47,985 nucleotides of DNA from Oscillospiraceae bacterium (GTDB lineage: Bacteria > Bacillota > Clostridia > Oscillospirales > Acutalibacteraceae). The stretch covers positions 1 through 47,985 of the forward strand of contig JAISYX010000020.1 of NCBI GenBank assembly GCA_031269595.1, written 5' to 3'. The position numbers were made by a program, and so were the translations under genes. Below the pieces are notes generated by a model. It had not been told where the DNA came from and did no database searches. It worked only from the letters and a program-made list of their open reading frames with translations. Below are positions 40,486 to 47,985 of the stretch, in pieces (positions within the stretch are counted from its first letter, which is position 1; each line of letters starts with the position of its first letter).

Positions 40486-40989
40486 TCATTCGTCGCTGCG
40501 CCAATATAGCAGGAACAGCACAACAGCTGCGGCAATAAAGCTTACACCTAATATATTGGCCACCTTATTCCAATATTCAATGATTTCAACTGTGTCATTA
40601 TATGATACATATGTTGTTCCGTTTGCTTCAAGCTCAAGAACTCTTAGCTCACCCCAAGACTTATACGCAGTGAGCTTAACCTCTTGGCCTTGCTCTATAT
40701 CCGCAATAAAGCGTTTGTCAAAATCATCATCTTTTTTAACGCTGCCCACTAAATATGAAGTGCCGTTTTGCAGTGTGATATAAAAGGTCTTAGAGGGGCG
40801 GCCTCTGAAGCCGAAGGTGTAGGCGTGTTCTTTATATCCGCTTGCTGCTGTTATAAACCTTTCCGGCTTAAAGCCTGATGCGTCCACATAGATGTAAACA
40901 AGGAAGAAAAGGCCAGCAGCCAAGCTTATAGAGGCAAAGAAGGCAAATGCAGTATTGTGATTCTTATAGCGTTTACGGTTGATTTTCAC
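40486..40989 (-). CDS. Small two-helix membrane protein, DUF3592-like plan
   Basis: 167 residues. The N-terminal transmembrane helix is at ~12-35 (FAFFASISLAAGLFFLVYIY), an outside domain of ~100 residues follows (SYLVGSVKKDDDFDKRF in the middle), and a C-terminal helix lies at ~143-163. This beta-domain-between-helices plan resembles DUF3592 proteins. GTG 40989 is used with AGAAGG upstream. It overlaps the end of the next upstream gene by 17 bases. It lies inside the leu cluster without a known link to it. Confidence 0.6.
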   Translation of the reverse strand: MKINRKRYKNHNTAFAFFASISLAAGLFFLVYIYVDASGFKPERFITAASGYKEHAYTFGFRGRPSKTFYITLQNGTSYLVGSVKKDDDFDKRFIADIEQGQEVKLTAYKSWGELRVLELEANGTTYVSYNDTVEIIEYWNKVANILGVSFIAAAVVLFLLYWRSDE

Positions 40990-41392
40990 CCTTTGCACCT
41001 TCTAAAAAACTTCTATATTTGGCTTTGTGGCACACAATATATGTGATTTCTTTGTCTGAATTTTTTCTATCCCAGCCTGGGTCGTCTGCCCAACAGATAA
41101 ACTCATCTTCAATAAAAAATGCAGCAGCAAATATATCATTGAAATAGTTGCCGTTATCATATATGTGTACTTCGTTTATGTCCTCAAAGCAAAATTCAAG
41201 CGGATTAGCACCTTGACTTTGAAAAACTACTTTTATATAGCTGTTTTCACTGTCACAGCCCATGCTTTTTTTATCAGTAACACCCATCCCTGTTACATAA
41301 ACCCATTCGCTAATGCAGCTGTCGTGAAAGCCACGAAAATCATCCATTAATTTGCTTATATCTGTTTGCGATTTTATTTCTATCCATTCCAT
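40973..41392 (-). CDS. Hypothetical cytosolic protein
   Basis: 139 residues with no signal or membrane segment. It is an acidic mixed alpha/beta protein with DFRGFHDSCISEWVYVTGMG and the acidic strand LEFCFEDINEVHIYDNG. Similar FHDSC-containing proteins occur in Clostridia as uncharacterised families (recollection). The ATG has an AGAGGTG site. Its end overlaps the small membrane protein gene, and it lies 37 bases after the 507-residue gene, so the three form an operon. Confidence 0.6.
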   Translation of the reverse strand: MEWIEIKSQTDISKLMDDFRGFHDSCISEWVYVTGMGVTDKKSMGCDSENSYIKVVFQSQGANPLEFCFEDINEVHIYDNGNYFNDIFAAAFFIEDEFICWADDPGWDRKNSDKEITYIVCHKAKYRSFLEGAKGENQP

Positions 41393-41429
41393 GTCGTCAC
41401 CTCTCTATATACTGTGTTGTAATGCGTTT

Positions 41430-42953
41430 TTATTCTATCAAAACACCATGCTTTTGCAGAGAATCAAGGAACTGTTGCTTTGTCGTTTCAAAATTATAAA
41501 AATCCAAAACCTTGCCATTTTTTAAGTGGATTACATATGAGGGTACATCCATCCAGTCGCCGTAGCTTGTGGGCGTTTTATCTCTGTATATCGCCCTGTC
41601 AATTTCTTCATAGGAGTAAAAATCACCCTTTAAGCTCCAAAAACTAGAGTTATCCTGCAAGCCCTCTTTTGTAAGCTTGACATTTTGGTGTGCTGTTAAG
41701 CCCAAAAAAATAACAGAGCCTACCAAAATAATGCCTATTATAATCCTCATGGCCTTATCTGTTGCGGGGCTTCTTGTTGCATTATCCAAGGCTGCCAGCT
41801 TTTCATAATTCTTTTTGAAAAAGAGCTTATAAAATGGCTTTGATAAAAAGTATATCATCACACCCCCCATAAGTAAAGAGGGAAACATGGCAAATGGTGC
41901 ATTGTCAAGTGTACCCAGCAGATATTCGGCATTGCTGTTTTCAATAAAATAGAAAATAAAATATATTCCCAAGAAGAGCGGCAGCCACATTATGCTAAAC
42001 AGAAGCATTGCAGTGGCAATCAACAAGGCCTCTTTTGCGTTGTTTTTTGGTATCCCGTCCTTGTACAGCTCTGTTAGATTTTTGCAAATCTCATGGGGCA
42101 CGTGGGGAGTAGACTTGTGCTGCCCTTCCATATATTTGATTAGCTCAAGCTCATATGGGGTTTTATACTTAACTCTGCGCAGCTTTTTTAGTGCTCTGGA
42201 ATAATTGCCCACCATATAGGCCTCATATGCAGAGCCAAGGGCCTTGATAAACAGCCCTTCATAATATAGCTTAAGCAGCTTGCGCTTTTCTTCCTCAAAC
42301 ACATCTTGAGCATCGTTCACCCACGACCTTACCAAGGCATTCAGTTCATCCTCTTCGATAACCTCATTGGACTTTTTTTGCTTTATATCCAGCCATTGCG
42401 TGTATACCTCAGCTTTAAACTCATTAATAGATTTTTGCATTTCGGCATCTGATACATCCTTGCTGCTGTGCCATATTGTTTTTGCCGCCGCCTCTACCTC
42501 TGCCTTGTACAGCTCCTTTTTTTGCTCCTCATTATATGAGAGGCTCTCAATTAAGGGCTGTATGCTCTCAAATTCTTTAATAAGAGCATAAAAGCACTCC
42601 TGCATAGAGGCTTCCTCTAATATAAGCGGGATAGTCAGCGCAGAAGCGGGGCACTGTTTAAAATAGCCGAAAATTTGCGCAAGAGGATAAAACAGCCTGT
42701 TCCCGCTGTGCTTTTCAAGTGATACCCCGCAGCCCAACACACTGTGAGCCGCAGTGGCTCTTACATGGGGGTAATATGAGAGCCTTAAAATATAGCTGTT
42801 AAAATACAGGTCTATTGTGTGCTCTGCTATATCGTCAAAGCGTTTTGTGCTGTATGCTTCAAGGTGTATGCCTCCCTTTTCGGCGGCATAGGCCTTAGCG
42901 CATTGCTCCAGCTTTGCAATTAATGTTTTGGTAAAGCCAGCGTTATCATCCAT
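41430..42953 (-). CDS. Hypothetical membrane protein with long N-terminal cytosolic region
   Basis: 507 residues. Residues 1-~300 are a soluble, mainly helical region rich in Glu, Lys and Tyr. Three membrane segments follow (~308-332, ~352-372, ~403-422). The final ~80 residues form a soluble beta-rich domain (SFWSLKGDFYSYEEIDRAIY, WMDVPSYVIHLKNGK) resembling a PH/YcxB-type sensing domain in plan. No catalytic motif is recognised. It starts 16 bases after leuA and is probably cotranscribed with it. Confidence 0.6.
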   Translation of the reverse strand: MDDNAGFTKTLIAKLEQCAKAYAAEKGGIHLEAYSTKRFDDIAEHTIDLYFNSYILRLSYYPHVRATAAHSVLGCGVSLEKHSGNRLFYPLAQIFGYFKQCPASALTIPLILEEASMQECFYALIKEFESIQPLIESLSYNEEQKKELYKAEVEAAAKTIWHSSKDVSDAEMQKSINEFKAEVYTQWLDIKQKKSNEVIEEDELNALVRSWVNDAQDVFEEEKRKLLKLYYEGLFIKALGSAYEAYMVGNYSRALKKLRRVKYKTPYELELIKYMEGQHKSTPHVPHEICKNLTELYKDGIPKNNAKEALLIATAMLLFSIMWLPLFLGIYFIFYFIENSNAEYLLGTLDNAPFAMFPSLLMGGVMIYFLSKPFYKLFFKKNYEKLAALDNATRSPATDKAMRIIIGIILVGSVIFLGLTAHQNVKLTKEGLQDNSSFWSLKGDFYSYEEIDRAIYRDKTPTSYGDWMDVPSYVIHLKNGKVLDFYNFETTKQQFLDSLQKHGVLIE

Positions 42954-42968
42954 TAACAGCCTCCCTTT

Positions 42969-44474
42969 CTATTTAAACGAAACCAGCTTGTTAACTGCAT
43001 TTAAATATGCAAGTATACTTGATTCTATAATGTCGGTTGAAAGGCCTCTGCCTGTTATAATCTGCTCGCCGTAGCGCAGCTTGACTATAACCTCGCCCAG
43101 TGAATCCTTGCCGTCTGAGGTGGAGTGTATGGCGTACTTTTCAAGGGTTGTGGCGGGGGCGTTTGTAATCTTATCTACAGCCTTGTAGGCTGCGTCTATG
43201 GGGCCGTCGCCAAGTGCTACCTCCTCCAGCAGCTCGCCCTGTTTTTTAAGGCGCACCACGCAGGAGGCACTAACTCCGTTGCCGGAATTAACTGCAAAGG
43301 TCTCCAGTGTATAAAGGTTCTCAACATATTCCCTGTTGGTAACAATAGCCTCTAAATCGCTGTCGGTAATCTCCTTTTTTTTATCGCAGATTTCCTTAAA
43401 CTTAGTAAAGAATTTGTCTATATCCTCCTTGCCCAGCTGATAGCCCAGCTCCAGCAGACGGCTTTCAAAGGCGTGGCGGCCTGAGTGCTTGCCCAAAACC
43501 ATGGTATTTGTGGGTATGCCTATGGATTCTGGCGTCATAATCTCATAGGTGCTCTTTTCAGCCAATACGCCGTGCTGGTGGATTCCGCTCTCGTGGGCAA
43601 AGGCATTTTTGCCCACAATGGACTTGTTGTTGGGTATGCTCTGGCCTATAATGTTATAAAGCAGCTTGCTGGTGCGGTAGATTTGCGTGGTGTCTATGCG
43701 GGTTGTAGCATCATAAAAATCCTGCCTTGTGCGCAGGGCCATAACAACCTCCTCAAGAGAGGCGTTGCCCGCCCTTTCGCCTATGCCGTTAACGGTGCAT
43801 TCAATCTGCCCCGCACCGGCCTTAACTCCCGCAACAGAGTTAGCAACCGCCATGCCTAAATCATCGTGGCAATGGAGGGAGAGCACAGCTCTTTCAACAT
43901 TAGGGACAGTCTCACGCAGATAGGCTATAAGCTCACGCATCTCCATAGGCGTGGTATAGCCCACTGTATCGGGGATATTAACGGTGGTTGCGCCGTTGGA
44001 TATGGCGGCCTCTACCACCCTTGCAAGGAACTCCCGCTCGCTGCGGGTTGCATCCTCAGCCGAAAATTCTATGTCGGAGCAATGCTTTTTTGCATAGGCA
44101 ACCATTTTTGCCGTGCGCTCCAGAACCTCAGCCTCTGTCATGCGCAGTTTGTATTTCATGTGTATGGGAGAGGTGGCAAGAAAGAGGTGAATTCGGGGCG
44201 CAATCGCCCCCTTAAGAGCCTCATAGGAGGCGTCAATATCCTTTTCAAGGGCACGGGAGAGGGAGGCTACAGCGCAATTTTTGACCGTTTGAGCTATGGT
44301 TTTAACCGATTCAAAATCCCCCTTGGAGGAGACAGCAAAGCCCGCTTCTATTATGTCCACGCCCAAAATTTCCAGCTGGCGTGCAACGTCGATTTTTTCG
44401 GCCAGATTCATGCTGCATCCCGGGGACTGCTCGCCGTCCCTAAGGGTGGTGTCAAATATTTTAACCTGATTCAT
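42969..44474 (-). CDS. leuA: 2-isopropylmalate synthase
   Basis: 501 residues. It condenses acetyl-CoA and 2-oxoisovalerate, the first committed leucine step. The DRE-TIM motif is [16 protein letters not shown], the metal-binding [13 protein letters not shown] and [17 protein letters not shown] follow, and the KHSGRHAF loop precedes the linker. The C-terminal regulatory domain (~380-500) is complete, so leucine feedback is expected. ATG 44474 has an AAAGGAAA site. A perfect dyad (GGTGTATTGACACC) sits 20-30 bases upstream and may be an operator or a leader hairpin. Confidence 0.96.
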   Translation of the reverse strand: MNQVKIFDTTLRDGEQSPGCSMNLAEKIDVARQLEILGVDIIEAGFAVSSKGDFESVKTIAQTVKNCAVASLSRALEKDIDASYEALKGAIAPRIHLFLATSPIHMKYKLRMTEAEVLERTAKMVAYAKKHCSDIEFSAEDATRSEREFLARVVEAAISNGATTVNIPDTVGYTTPMEMRELIAYLRETVPNVERAVLSLHCHDDLGMAVANSVAGVKAGAGQIECTVNGIGERAGNASLEEVVMALRTRQDFYDATTRIDTTQIYRTSKLLYNIIGQSIPNNKSIVGKNAFAHESGIHQHGVLAEKSTYEIMTPESIGIPTNTMVLGKHSGRHAFESRLLELGYQLGKEDIDKFFTKFKEICDKKKEITDSDLEAIVTNREYVENLYTLETFAVNSGNGVSASCVVRLKKQGELLEEVALGDGPIDAAYKAVDKITNAPATTLEKYAIHSTSDGKDSLGEVIVKLRYGEQIITGRGLSTDIIESSILAYLNAVNKLVSFK

Positions 44475-44491
44475 GGATTTTCCTTTCTTTA

Positions 44492-44507
44492 GGTGTCAAT
44501 ACACCAT
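44492..44507. promoter_or_regulatory. Dyad upstream of leuA
   Basis: GGTGT and ACACC flank ATTG in the leuA leader. No T-box or attenuator with a leucine-rich leader peptide is seen, so this short dyad is the only candidate control site noted. Confidence 0.35.
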
Positions 44508-44523
44508 AAAAATCTTCAAAACG

Positions 44524-44553
44524 CTTGCACATTGCAAGACAATCGCATATAAT
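44524..44553 (+). promoter_or_regulatory. Promoter and operator of the RelB/RelE module
   Basis: TTGCAC at 44525-44530 and TATAAT at 44548-44553, with a 17-base spacer. The perfect dyad CTTGCA-CAT-TGCAAG (44524-44538) covers the -35 box, as expected for autorepression by the antitoxin. Confidence 0.7.
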
Positions 44554-44591
44554 ATTAGTAGAACAAAATAAATTTAATCGGAGGTAAGGTT

Positions 44592-44897
44592 ATGCAAAGA
44601 ACATCAAACGTATTTGCCCGTGTTGAGCCTGAAATAAAAGAGCAGGCAGAAAGTGTTCTTAACCAGCTGGGGATTCCAATGTCCAATGCTATAGGGCTGT
44701 TTTTGCGCCAAATAATTATGCAACGAGGGCTTCCCTTTGATGTGAAGCTACCTGCACAAGCTCCGGTTGCAATTGGGGCAATGAGTGCCGCCGAGCTAAA
44801 TGCAGAGCTGGAAAAGGGTTATGCTGACATTGCAGCAGGAAGGCTGCATAAGCTTGAGGATGTTGTGTCAGAAATGCAGCGAGATTACGGCATATGA
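44592..44897 (+). CDS. RelB/DinJ-family antitoxin
   Basis: 101 residues. The N-terminal ribbon-helix-helix opens with RTSNVFARVEPEIKEQAESV and continues GIPMSNAIGLFLRQIIMQRG. The linker LPFDVKLP is followed by a C-terminal toxin-binding region (AELNAELEKGYADIAAGRLH). GGAGG lies ten bases before the ATG. The stop overlaps the start of a RelE-type toxin frame by four bases (ATGA), which is the standard layout, but the toxin is broken. Confidence 0.9.
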   Translation: MQRTSNVFARVEPEIKEQAESVLNQLGIPMSNAIGLFLRQIIMQRGLPFDVKLPAQAPVAIGAMSAAELNAELEKGYADIAAGRLHKLEDVVSEMQRDYGI

Positions 44898-45205
44898 GTT
44901 ATTCTGTAGAACTAACCAATGAGGCAAAACAGAATTTGCGCAATATTTATGAGTATATTGCATTCTCACTATTAGAGCCCGTAATTGCAAAGAAGCTAAC
45001 AGCTCGGATTATAAACGCTTTAAACTCACTGAATGAACTGCCGTGCAGATACCCGCTTTATGGGTAAGAGCCTTGGAAAAGTAGGGGACTGCGTAGGATA
45101 AACATTGGCAATTATAGCAGTTTTTACCTTGTTGAGAAAAATACCGTTCAAGTAATCCGCATTGTGTACGGCGGCAGGGACATACTCAATATTCTAAACG
45201 AATAA
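44894..45205 (+). pseudogene. RelE/ParE-type toxin with a premature stop
   Basis: The frame opens with MSYSVELTNEAKQNLRNIYE and runs to a TAA at 45065-45067. It then continues in the same frame, as EPWKSRGLRRINIGNYSSFY then VIRIVYGGRDILNILNE, to a second stop at 45203-45205. Total 104 codons, the full RelE/ParE family length. The stop falls in a conserved PLYG-x-EPWKSRGLRR stretch and could be a single-base change from GAA. The lost part holds the catalytic arginines and the GGRD motif, so the toxin is inactive unless the stop is read through. Confidence 0.88.
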
Positions 45206-45213
45206 TAAGTTGT

Positions 45214-45257
45214 GAATTAAAAAAACTTTCAACTGTCAATTCTCAACTGTCAACTTA
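45214..45257. repeat. AT-rich repeat module at the ilvD end
   Basis: AACTTTCAACTGTCAATTCT and CAACTGTCAACTTA touch the ilvD stop on the minus strand. Confidence 0.65.
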
Positions 45258-46904
45258 CAAAACCGCTCCTGTATCCGCCGATGAAACCAGCCTTGCATAT
45301 CGTGACAAATACCCGCTTAGCTGCTGCTTTTTGGGCTGCCACTCTGCAGCTCTGGCGGCAAGCTCCTCCTCACTTAAGCGCACATTAAGGGAGTAGTTGT
45401 TAATGTCTATATCAATTATATCCCCCTCCTGTAGCAGGGAGATTGGCCCTCCGCTCTGTGCCTCGGGGGAGATATGGCCTATTGCTGCGCCTCTGGTTGC
45501 GCCTGAGAATCGGCCGTCGGTTATAAGGGCGACTGATTTATCTAAGCCCATGCCTGCTATTGCAGAGGTTGGGCCAAGCATCTCACGCATTCCGGGGCCT
45601 CCTGCGGGGCCTTCATAGCGGATTACCACCACGTCCCCTGCCTTGATTTGTCCCTCGTAAATGGCCTTGATAGCCGCTTCCTCGCCGTCAAAAACCCGTG
45701 CAGAGCCGCTGTGTGTCAGCATCTCGGGGGCTACTGCGCTGCGCTTGACCACCGCCCCATTGGGTGCAAGATTGCCAAACAGTGCGGCCAACCCGCCTGT
45801 TGCGGAATAGGGCTCAGACAGAGTGCGTATTACCGCTGTATCCTGTGATTTTGGCCTTGCGGCTAGGTTTTGAGCAAAGCTTTTGCCCGTTACGGTGATA
45901 GCATCGGCGTTAAATAATCCGGCAGATTGCAGCCTTTCTATAACTGTATAAACGCCGCCGGCCTTGTCTAAATCCTGCATGTGGTGAGCTCCTGCGGGGG
46001 CAAGCCGGCACAGGTTGGGCGTGCTTTGGCTCACCTCGTTTATAAGCTGTAAATCCAGCTTAACCTCCGCCGCATGTGCAATGGCCATTAGGTGCAGCAC
46101 AGAGTTTGTGGAGCAGCCCAGAGCCATATCCACACGCAGGGCATTGCGAATGGACTCAGCGGTTATAATGTCACGGGGGCGTAGATTTTGCTCAATGAGA
46201 TTGAGCACCTGCTCACCCGCATTTTTAGCCAGTCTTAGACGTGCGGCGTAAACAGCAGGGACAGTGCCGTTCCCCGCAAGGGCTATGCCTATGGCCTCGC
46301 ATAGGCAGTTCATGGAATTGGCCGTAAACATACCAGAGCACGAGCCGCAGCCCGGACATGCTGTCTCTTCAAGGGAGGCAAGCTCAGCTTCGCATATCTT
46401 ACCCGCTTTAAAGGCACCCACGCCCTCAAATACGGTGTTTAAATCCTGACCTTCAAGAGAGAGCATGGGGCCGCCTGAGACAAATATACTGGGCAGATTG
46501 CACCTTGCGGCAGCCATTAGCATCCCCGGGACTATCTTATCACAGTTGGGAATAAATACCAAACCGTCAAAGGCGTGACCCTTGACCATGCACTCTATGC
46601 TGTCTGCAATAAGCTCACGGGATGGCAGAGAGTAGTGCATACCGTCATGCCCCATGGCAAGGCCGTCGCACACTCCTATGGTATTTATTTCCATGGGAGT
46701 GCCTCCTGCGGCAAGCACTCCGTCCTTAACTGCACGGGCTATGCTGCCCAGATGTATGTGCCCGGGCACAACCTCGTTTTGTGCACTTATAACCCCCACC
46801 ATGGGGCGTGAGAGCTGAGAGTCGGTGTAACCCATGGCTTTGAGCAAAGCCCGTTTTGGGGCATTTTCGGGGCCGGAATATGTTTGGTTTAAAATATTAA
46901 CCAC
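45255..46904 (-). CDS. ilvD: Dihydroxy-acid dehydratase
   Basis: About 550 residues. It dehydrates 2,3-dihydroxy-3-methyl acids to 2-oxo acids for valine, leucine and isoleucine. Iron-sulfur cysteines lie in [12 protein letters not shown] and in [19 protein letters not shown]. Other motifs are [20 protein letters not shown] and [20 protein letters not shown]. The start is uncertain: GTG 46904 gives the normal N-terminus ([11 protein letters not shown]), but AAGGAG is only one base away, and the longer frame begins at GTG 46994. It is in the same direction as the leu genes but separated from them by the RelB/RelE module. Confidence 0.94.
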   Translation of the reverse strand: MVNILNQTYSGPENAPKRALLKAMGYTDSQLSRPMVGVISAQNEVVPGHIHLGSIARAVKDGVLAAGGTPMEINTIGVCDGLAMGHDGMHYSLPSRELIADSIECMVKGHAFDGLVFIPNCDKIVPGMLMAAARCNLPSIFVSGGPMLSLEGQDLNTVFEGVGAFKAGKICEAELASLEETACPGCGSCSGMFTANSMNCLCEAIGIALAGNGTVPAVYAARLRLAKNAGEQVLNLIEQNLRPRDIITAESIRNALRVDMALGCSTNSVLHLMAIAHAAEVKLDLQLINEVSQSTPNLCRLAPAGAHHMQDLDKAGGVYTVIERLQSAGLFNADAITVTGKSFAQNLAARPKSQDTAVIRTLSEPYSATGGLAALFGNLAPNGAVVKRSAVAPEMLTHSGSARVFDGEEAAIKAIYEGQIKAGDVVVIRYEGPAGGPGMREMLGPTSAIAGMGLDKSVALITDGRFSGATRGAAIGHISPEAQSGGPISLLQEGDIIDIDINNYSLNVRLSEEELAARAAEWQPKKQQLSGYLSRYARLVSSADTGAVL

Positions 46905-46983
46905 ACTCCTTAAATAGATTGGTTTGTTTATTTTTGACAAAATATTAATTGTGATTTTGTGCAGTTTGTTTTTTAGGGAAAGA

Positions 46984-47012
46984 TTGACAAACACTTAGAT
47001 AACCAGTATACT
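46984..47012 (+). promoter_or_regulatory. Promoter of the CWB2 protein gene
   Basis: TTGACA at 46984-46989 and TATACT at 47007-47012, with a 17-base spacer. Confidence 0.78.
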
Positions 47013-47062
47013 TGAATTAAGCATAAAAATCAAGTATTTATTAAAAGAAAGGTTGTGATGCC

Positions 47063-47985
47063 GTGAGAAAAGTTTTTGCAGTTACTTTGTCTCTACTATT
47101 ACTTATGAGCGCAATACCCTTAAGCGTTGGTGTATCAGCAACCCCTTCTGCCACAACTGGTATAATCCGCTTAGGAGGCGCAAGCCGCATACAAACAGCA
47201 GTGACTATTTGCAATGCGGGCTGGGGCAACTTGGTTGAGACAGCAGATGACGATGACCCTGGCGCACCTGCAAACCCGTCGCCTAGAATCCAATACGGAG
47301 CAGACACGGTAGTTCTTGCAAGCGGTAGGATCTTTGCAGACGCCCTTGCCGGAGGGCCGCTGGCGGCGGCACTTAATGCCCCTATACTTTTAACCAACAA
47401 CCCTGTAGAAGACAAGTTGGAAGATTATGTTCTGACTAAGATTCGTGGGCTTGGGGCGACAAATGTGGTTATCTTGGGAGGAGGAAGCTCTGTAAGCGAC
47501 GGGGTTGCAAACAGTATTATCGACAAAGGGATTGCAGTTGAACGGTTGGCAGGTGCCAACCGCTACGAAACATCAATAGCTGTTGCAAATCGCTTGCAAG
47601 AAATCAAAGGCTCGCCCAGCATAGTCTTTATTGCAAATGGTGCGGATTTTCCTGATGCACTTTCAGTGGAATCACCCGCAGCAATTTTAAACGCACCCAT
47701 TGTTTTTCAAAACGGCAATGCCGCAGCAATTCACCCAGCCACAGCAGCATATTTACAGGATTTAGCAAGCCCTGCAGGCGGCTTACCCTCAACTCTCTCA
47801 AAAATCTACCTCTCAGGCGGTTCAGCAACTTTAACAGACGCCTTTAAAGCAAACGTTCAAACAGCCACCAACCTCCTCTCCGCAAATGTCAAGCGGCTTT
47901 CAGGCTCCAACCGCTACGCAACATCCTTGGCTATTTGGACTGAATTCTGGCAGGACACCGCAAATGTATTTGACGACGACCTATT
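47063..47985 (+). CDS. Secreted protein with cell-wall-binding repeat 2 (CWB2), cut by window edge
   Basis: The frame is open from GTG 47063 to the right edge (307 residues visible). The signal peptide is at ~1-25 (RKVFAVTLSLLLLMSAIPLS ... VSA). Three CWB2-type units follow, each with an R-L-G/A/S-G-x-x-R-x-x-T signature: RLGGASRIQTAV, RLAGANRYETSIAVANRL and RLSGSNRYATSLAIW. Between them are FADALAGGPLAAALNAPIL and DFPDALSVESPAAILNAPI. Known role: non-covalent attachment to wall polymers (PF04122). The functional domain, if any, lies beyond the window. AAAGG lies ten bases before the GTG. Minus-strand ORFs here are shadows. Confidence 0.9.
   Translation, partial: MRKVFAVTLSLLLLMSAIPLSVGVSATPSATTGIIRLGGASRIQTAVTICNAGWGNLVETADDDDPGAPANPSPRIQYGADTVVLASGRIFADALAGGPLAAALNAPILLTNNPVEDKLEDYVLTKIRGLGATNVVILGGGSSVSDGVANSIIDKGIAVERLAGANRYETSIAVANRLQEIKGSPSIVFIANGADFPDALSVESPAAILNAPIVFQNGNAAAIHPATAAYLQDLASPAGGLPSTLSKIYLSGGSATLTDAFKANVQTATNLLSANVKRLSGSNRYATSLAIWTEFWQDTANVFDDDL

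Noticed and set aside
47041..47828. Minus-strand ORFs at the right edge
   Set aside because: They are shadows of the open CWB2 frame on the plus strand, which has a promoter, a signal peptide and three repeats.

Overview
The window looks like a chromosomal segment of a low-to-mid GC, Gram-positive Clostridia-type bacterium. The sequence shows lipoproteins with lipobox cysteines, a T-box leader, strong AGGAGG-type ribosome binding sites, CWB2 wall-binding repeats, a PadR/HAAS/DUF4097 operon and a DUF3048 lipoprotein. An Oscillospiraceae/Ruminococcaceae-like gut or digester organism would fit. That placement is an inference from gene content, not a measured assignment. No rRNA, prophage, plasmid origin or CRISPR array is visible.

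Layout. (1) 1-3.2 kb: a tryptophan-type T-box leader and trpB (TrpB2 class), flanked by copies of an Rpn-type PD-(D/E)XK nuclease gene, one of them broken. (2) 3.2-5.6 kb: a lipoprotein gene and a PadR-HAAS-DUF4097 envelope-stress operon on the minus strand. (3) 5.7-6.8 kb: a double-hairpin repeat, a HEAT-like mini-ORF and a five-tRNA array (Val, Asp, Phe, Gly, Cys) with its own promoter and terminator. (4) 6.9-10.3 kb: an orphan RelB-like antitoxin, an XRE/pentapeptide-repeat regulator, and an ECF sigma factor with an overlapping membrane partner. (5) 10.3-17.6 kb, minus strand: an O-antigen-ligase-like membrane protein, a PIN-domain two-gene module beside a chimeric remnant of itself, then an overlapping four-gene operon of two M16 peptidases, a CARF/DUF1887 (Card1-like) protein and cytidine deaminase. 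(6) 17.6-26 kb: DUF3048 and foldase-like lipoproteins, an EF-G-2-like GTPase, and a large secreted GH18 protein whose barrel segments appear in permuted order. (7) 26-34.5 kb: a tryptophanase-like lyase coupled to DUF554, a zinc-ribbon protein with a hairpin leader, a patatin, a 3-methyladenine DNA glycosylase, two half-size TauE/SafE proteins, a GT2 glycosyltransferase and an XRE/S24-like regulator. (8) 34.7-46.9 kb, minus strand: branched-chain amino acid genes ilvD, leuA, cimA, leuC, leuD and leuB, interrupted by uncharacterised membrane genes and a RelB/RelE module with a dead toxin. (9) 47.06 kb to the end: a CWB2 surface protein cut by the window edge.

Working together. LeuA feeds the leucine branch. 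CimA feeds 2-oxobutanoate for isoleucine through the same LeuCD and LeuB enzymes, and IlvD serves all the branched-chain pathways. TrpB without a visible TrpA, together with a tryptophanase-like lyase, suggests indole salvage or turnover (inference).

The most striking non-gene signal is a family of modular intergenic repeats. Each carries a 7-bp-stem hairpin (AATTTGC-GCA-GCAAATT), an AT-rich module and, in some copies, a CTAG-rich module. They sit right at gene ends and appear to have supplied the final codons or stop codons of several genes, including leuB, leuC and the DUF554 gene. Two further repeat families are present: a GTAGGGG double hairpin and a 170-bp TCATTGCGAGC inverted-repeat element.
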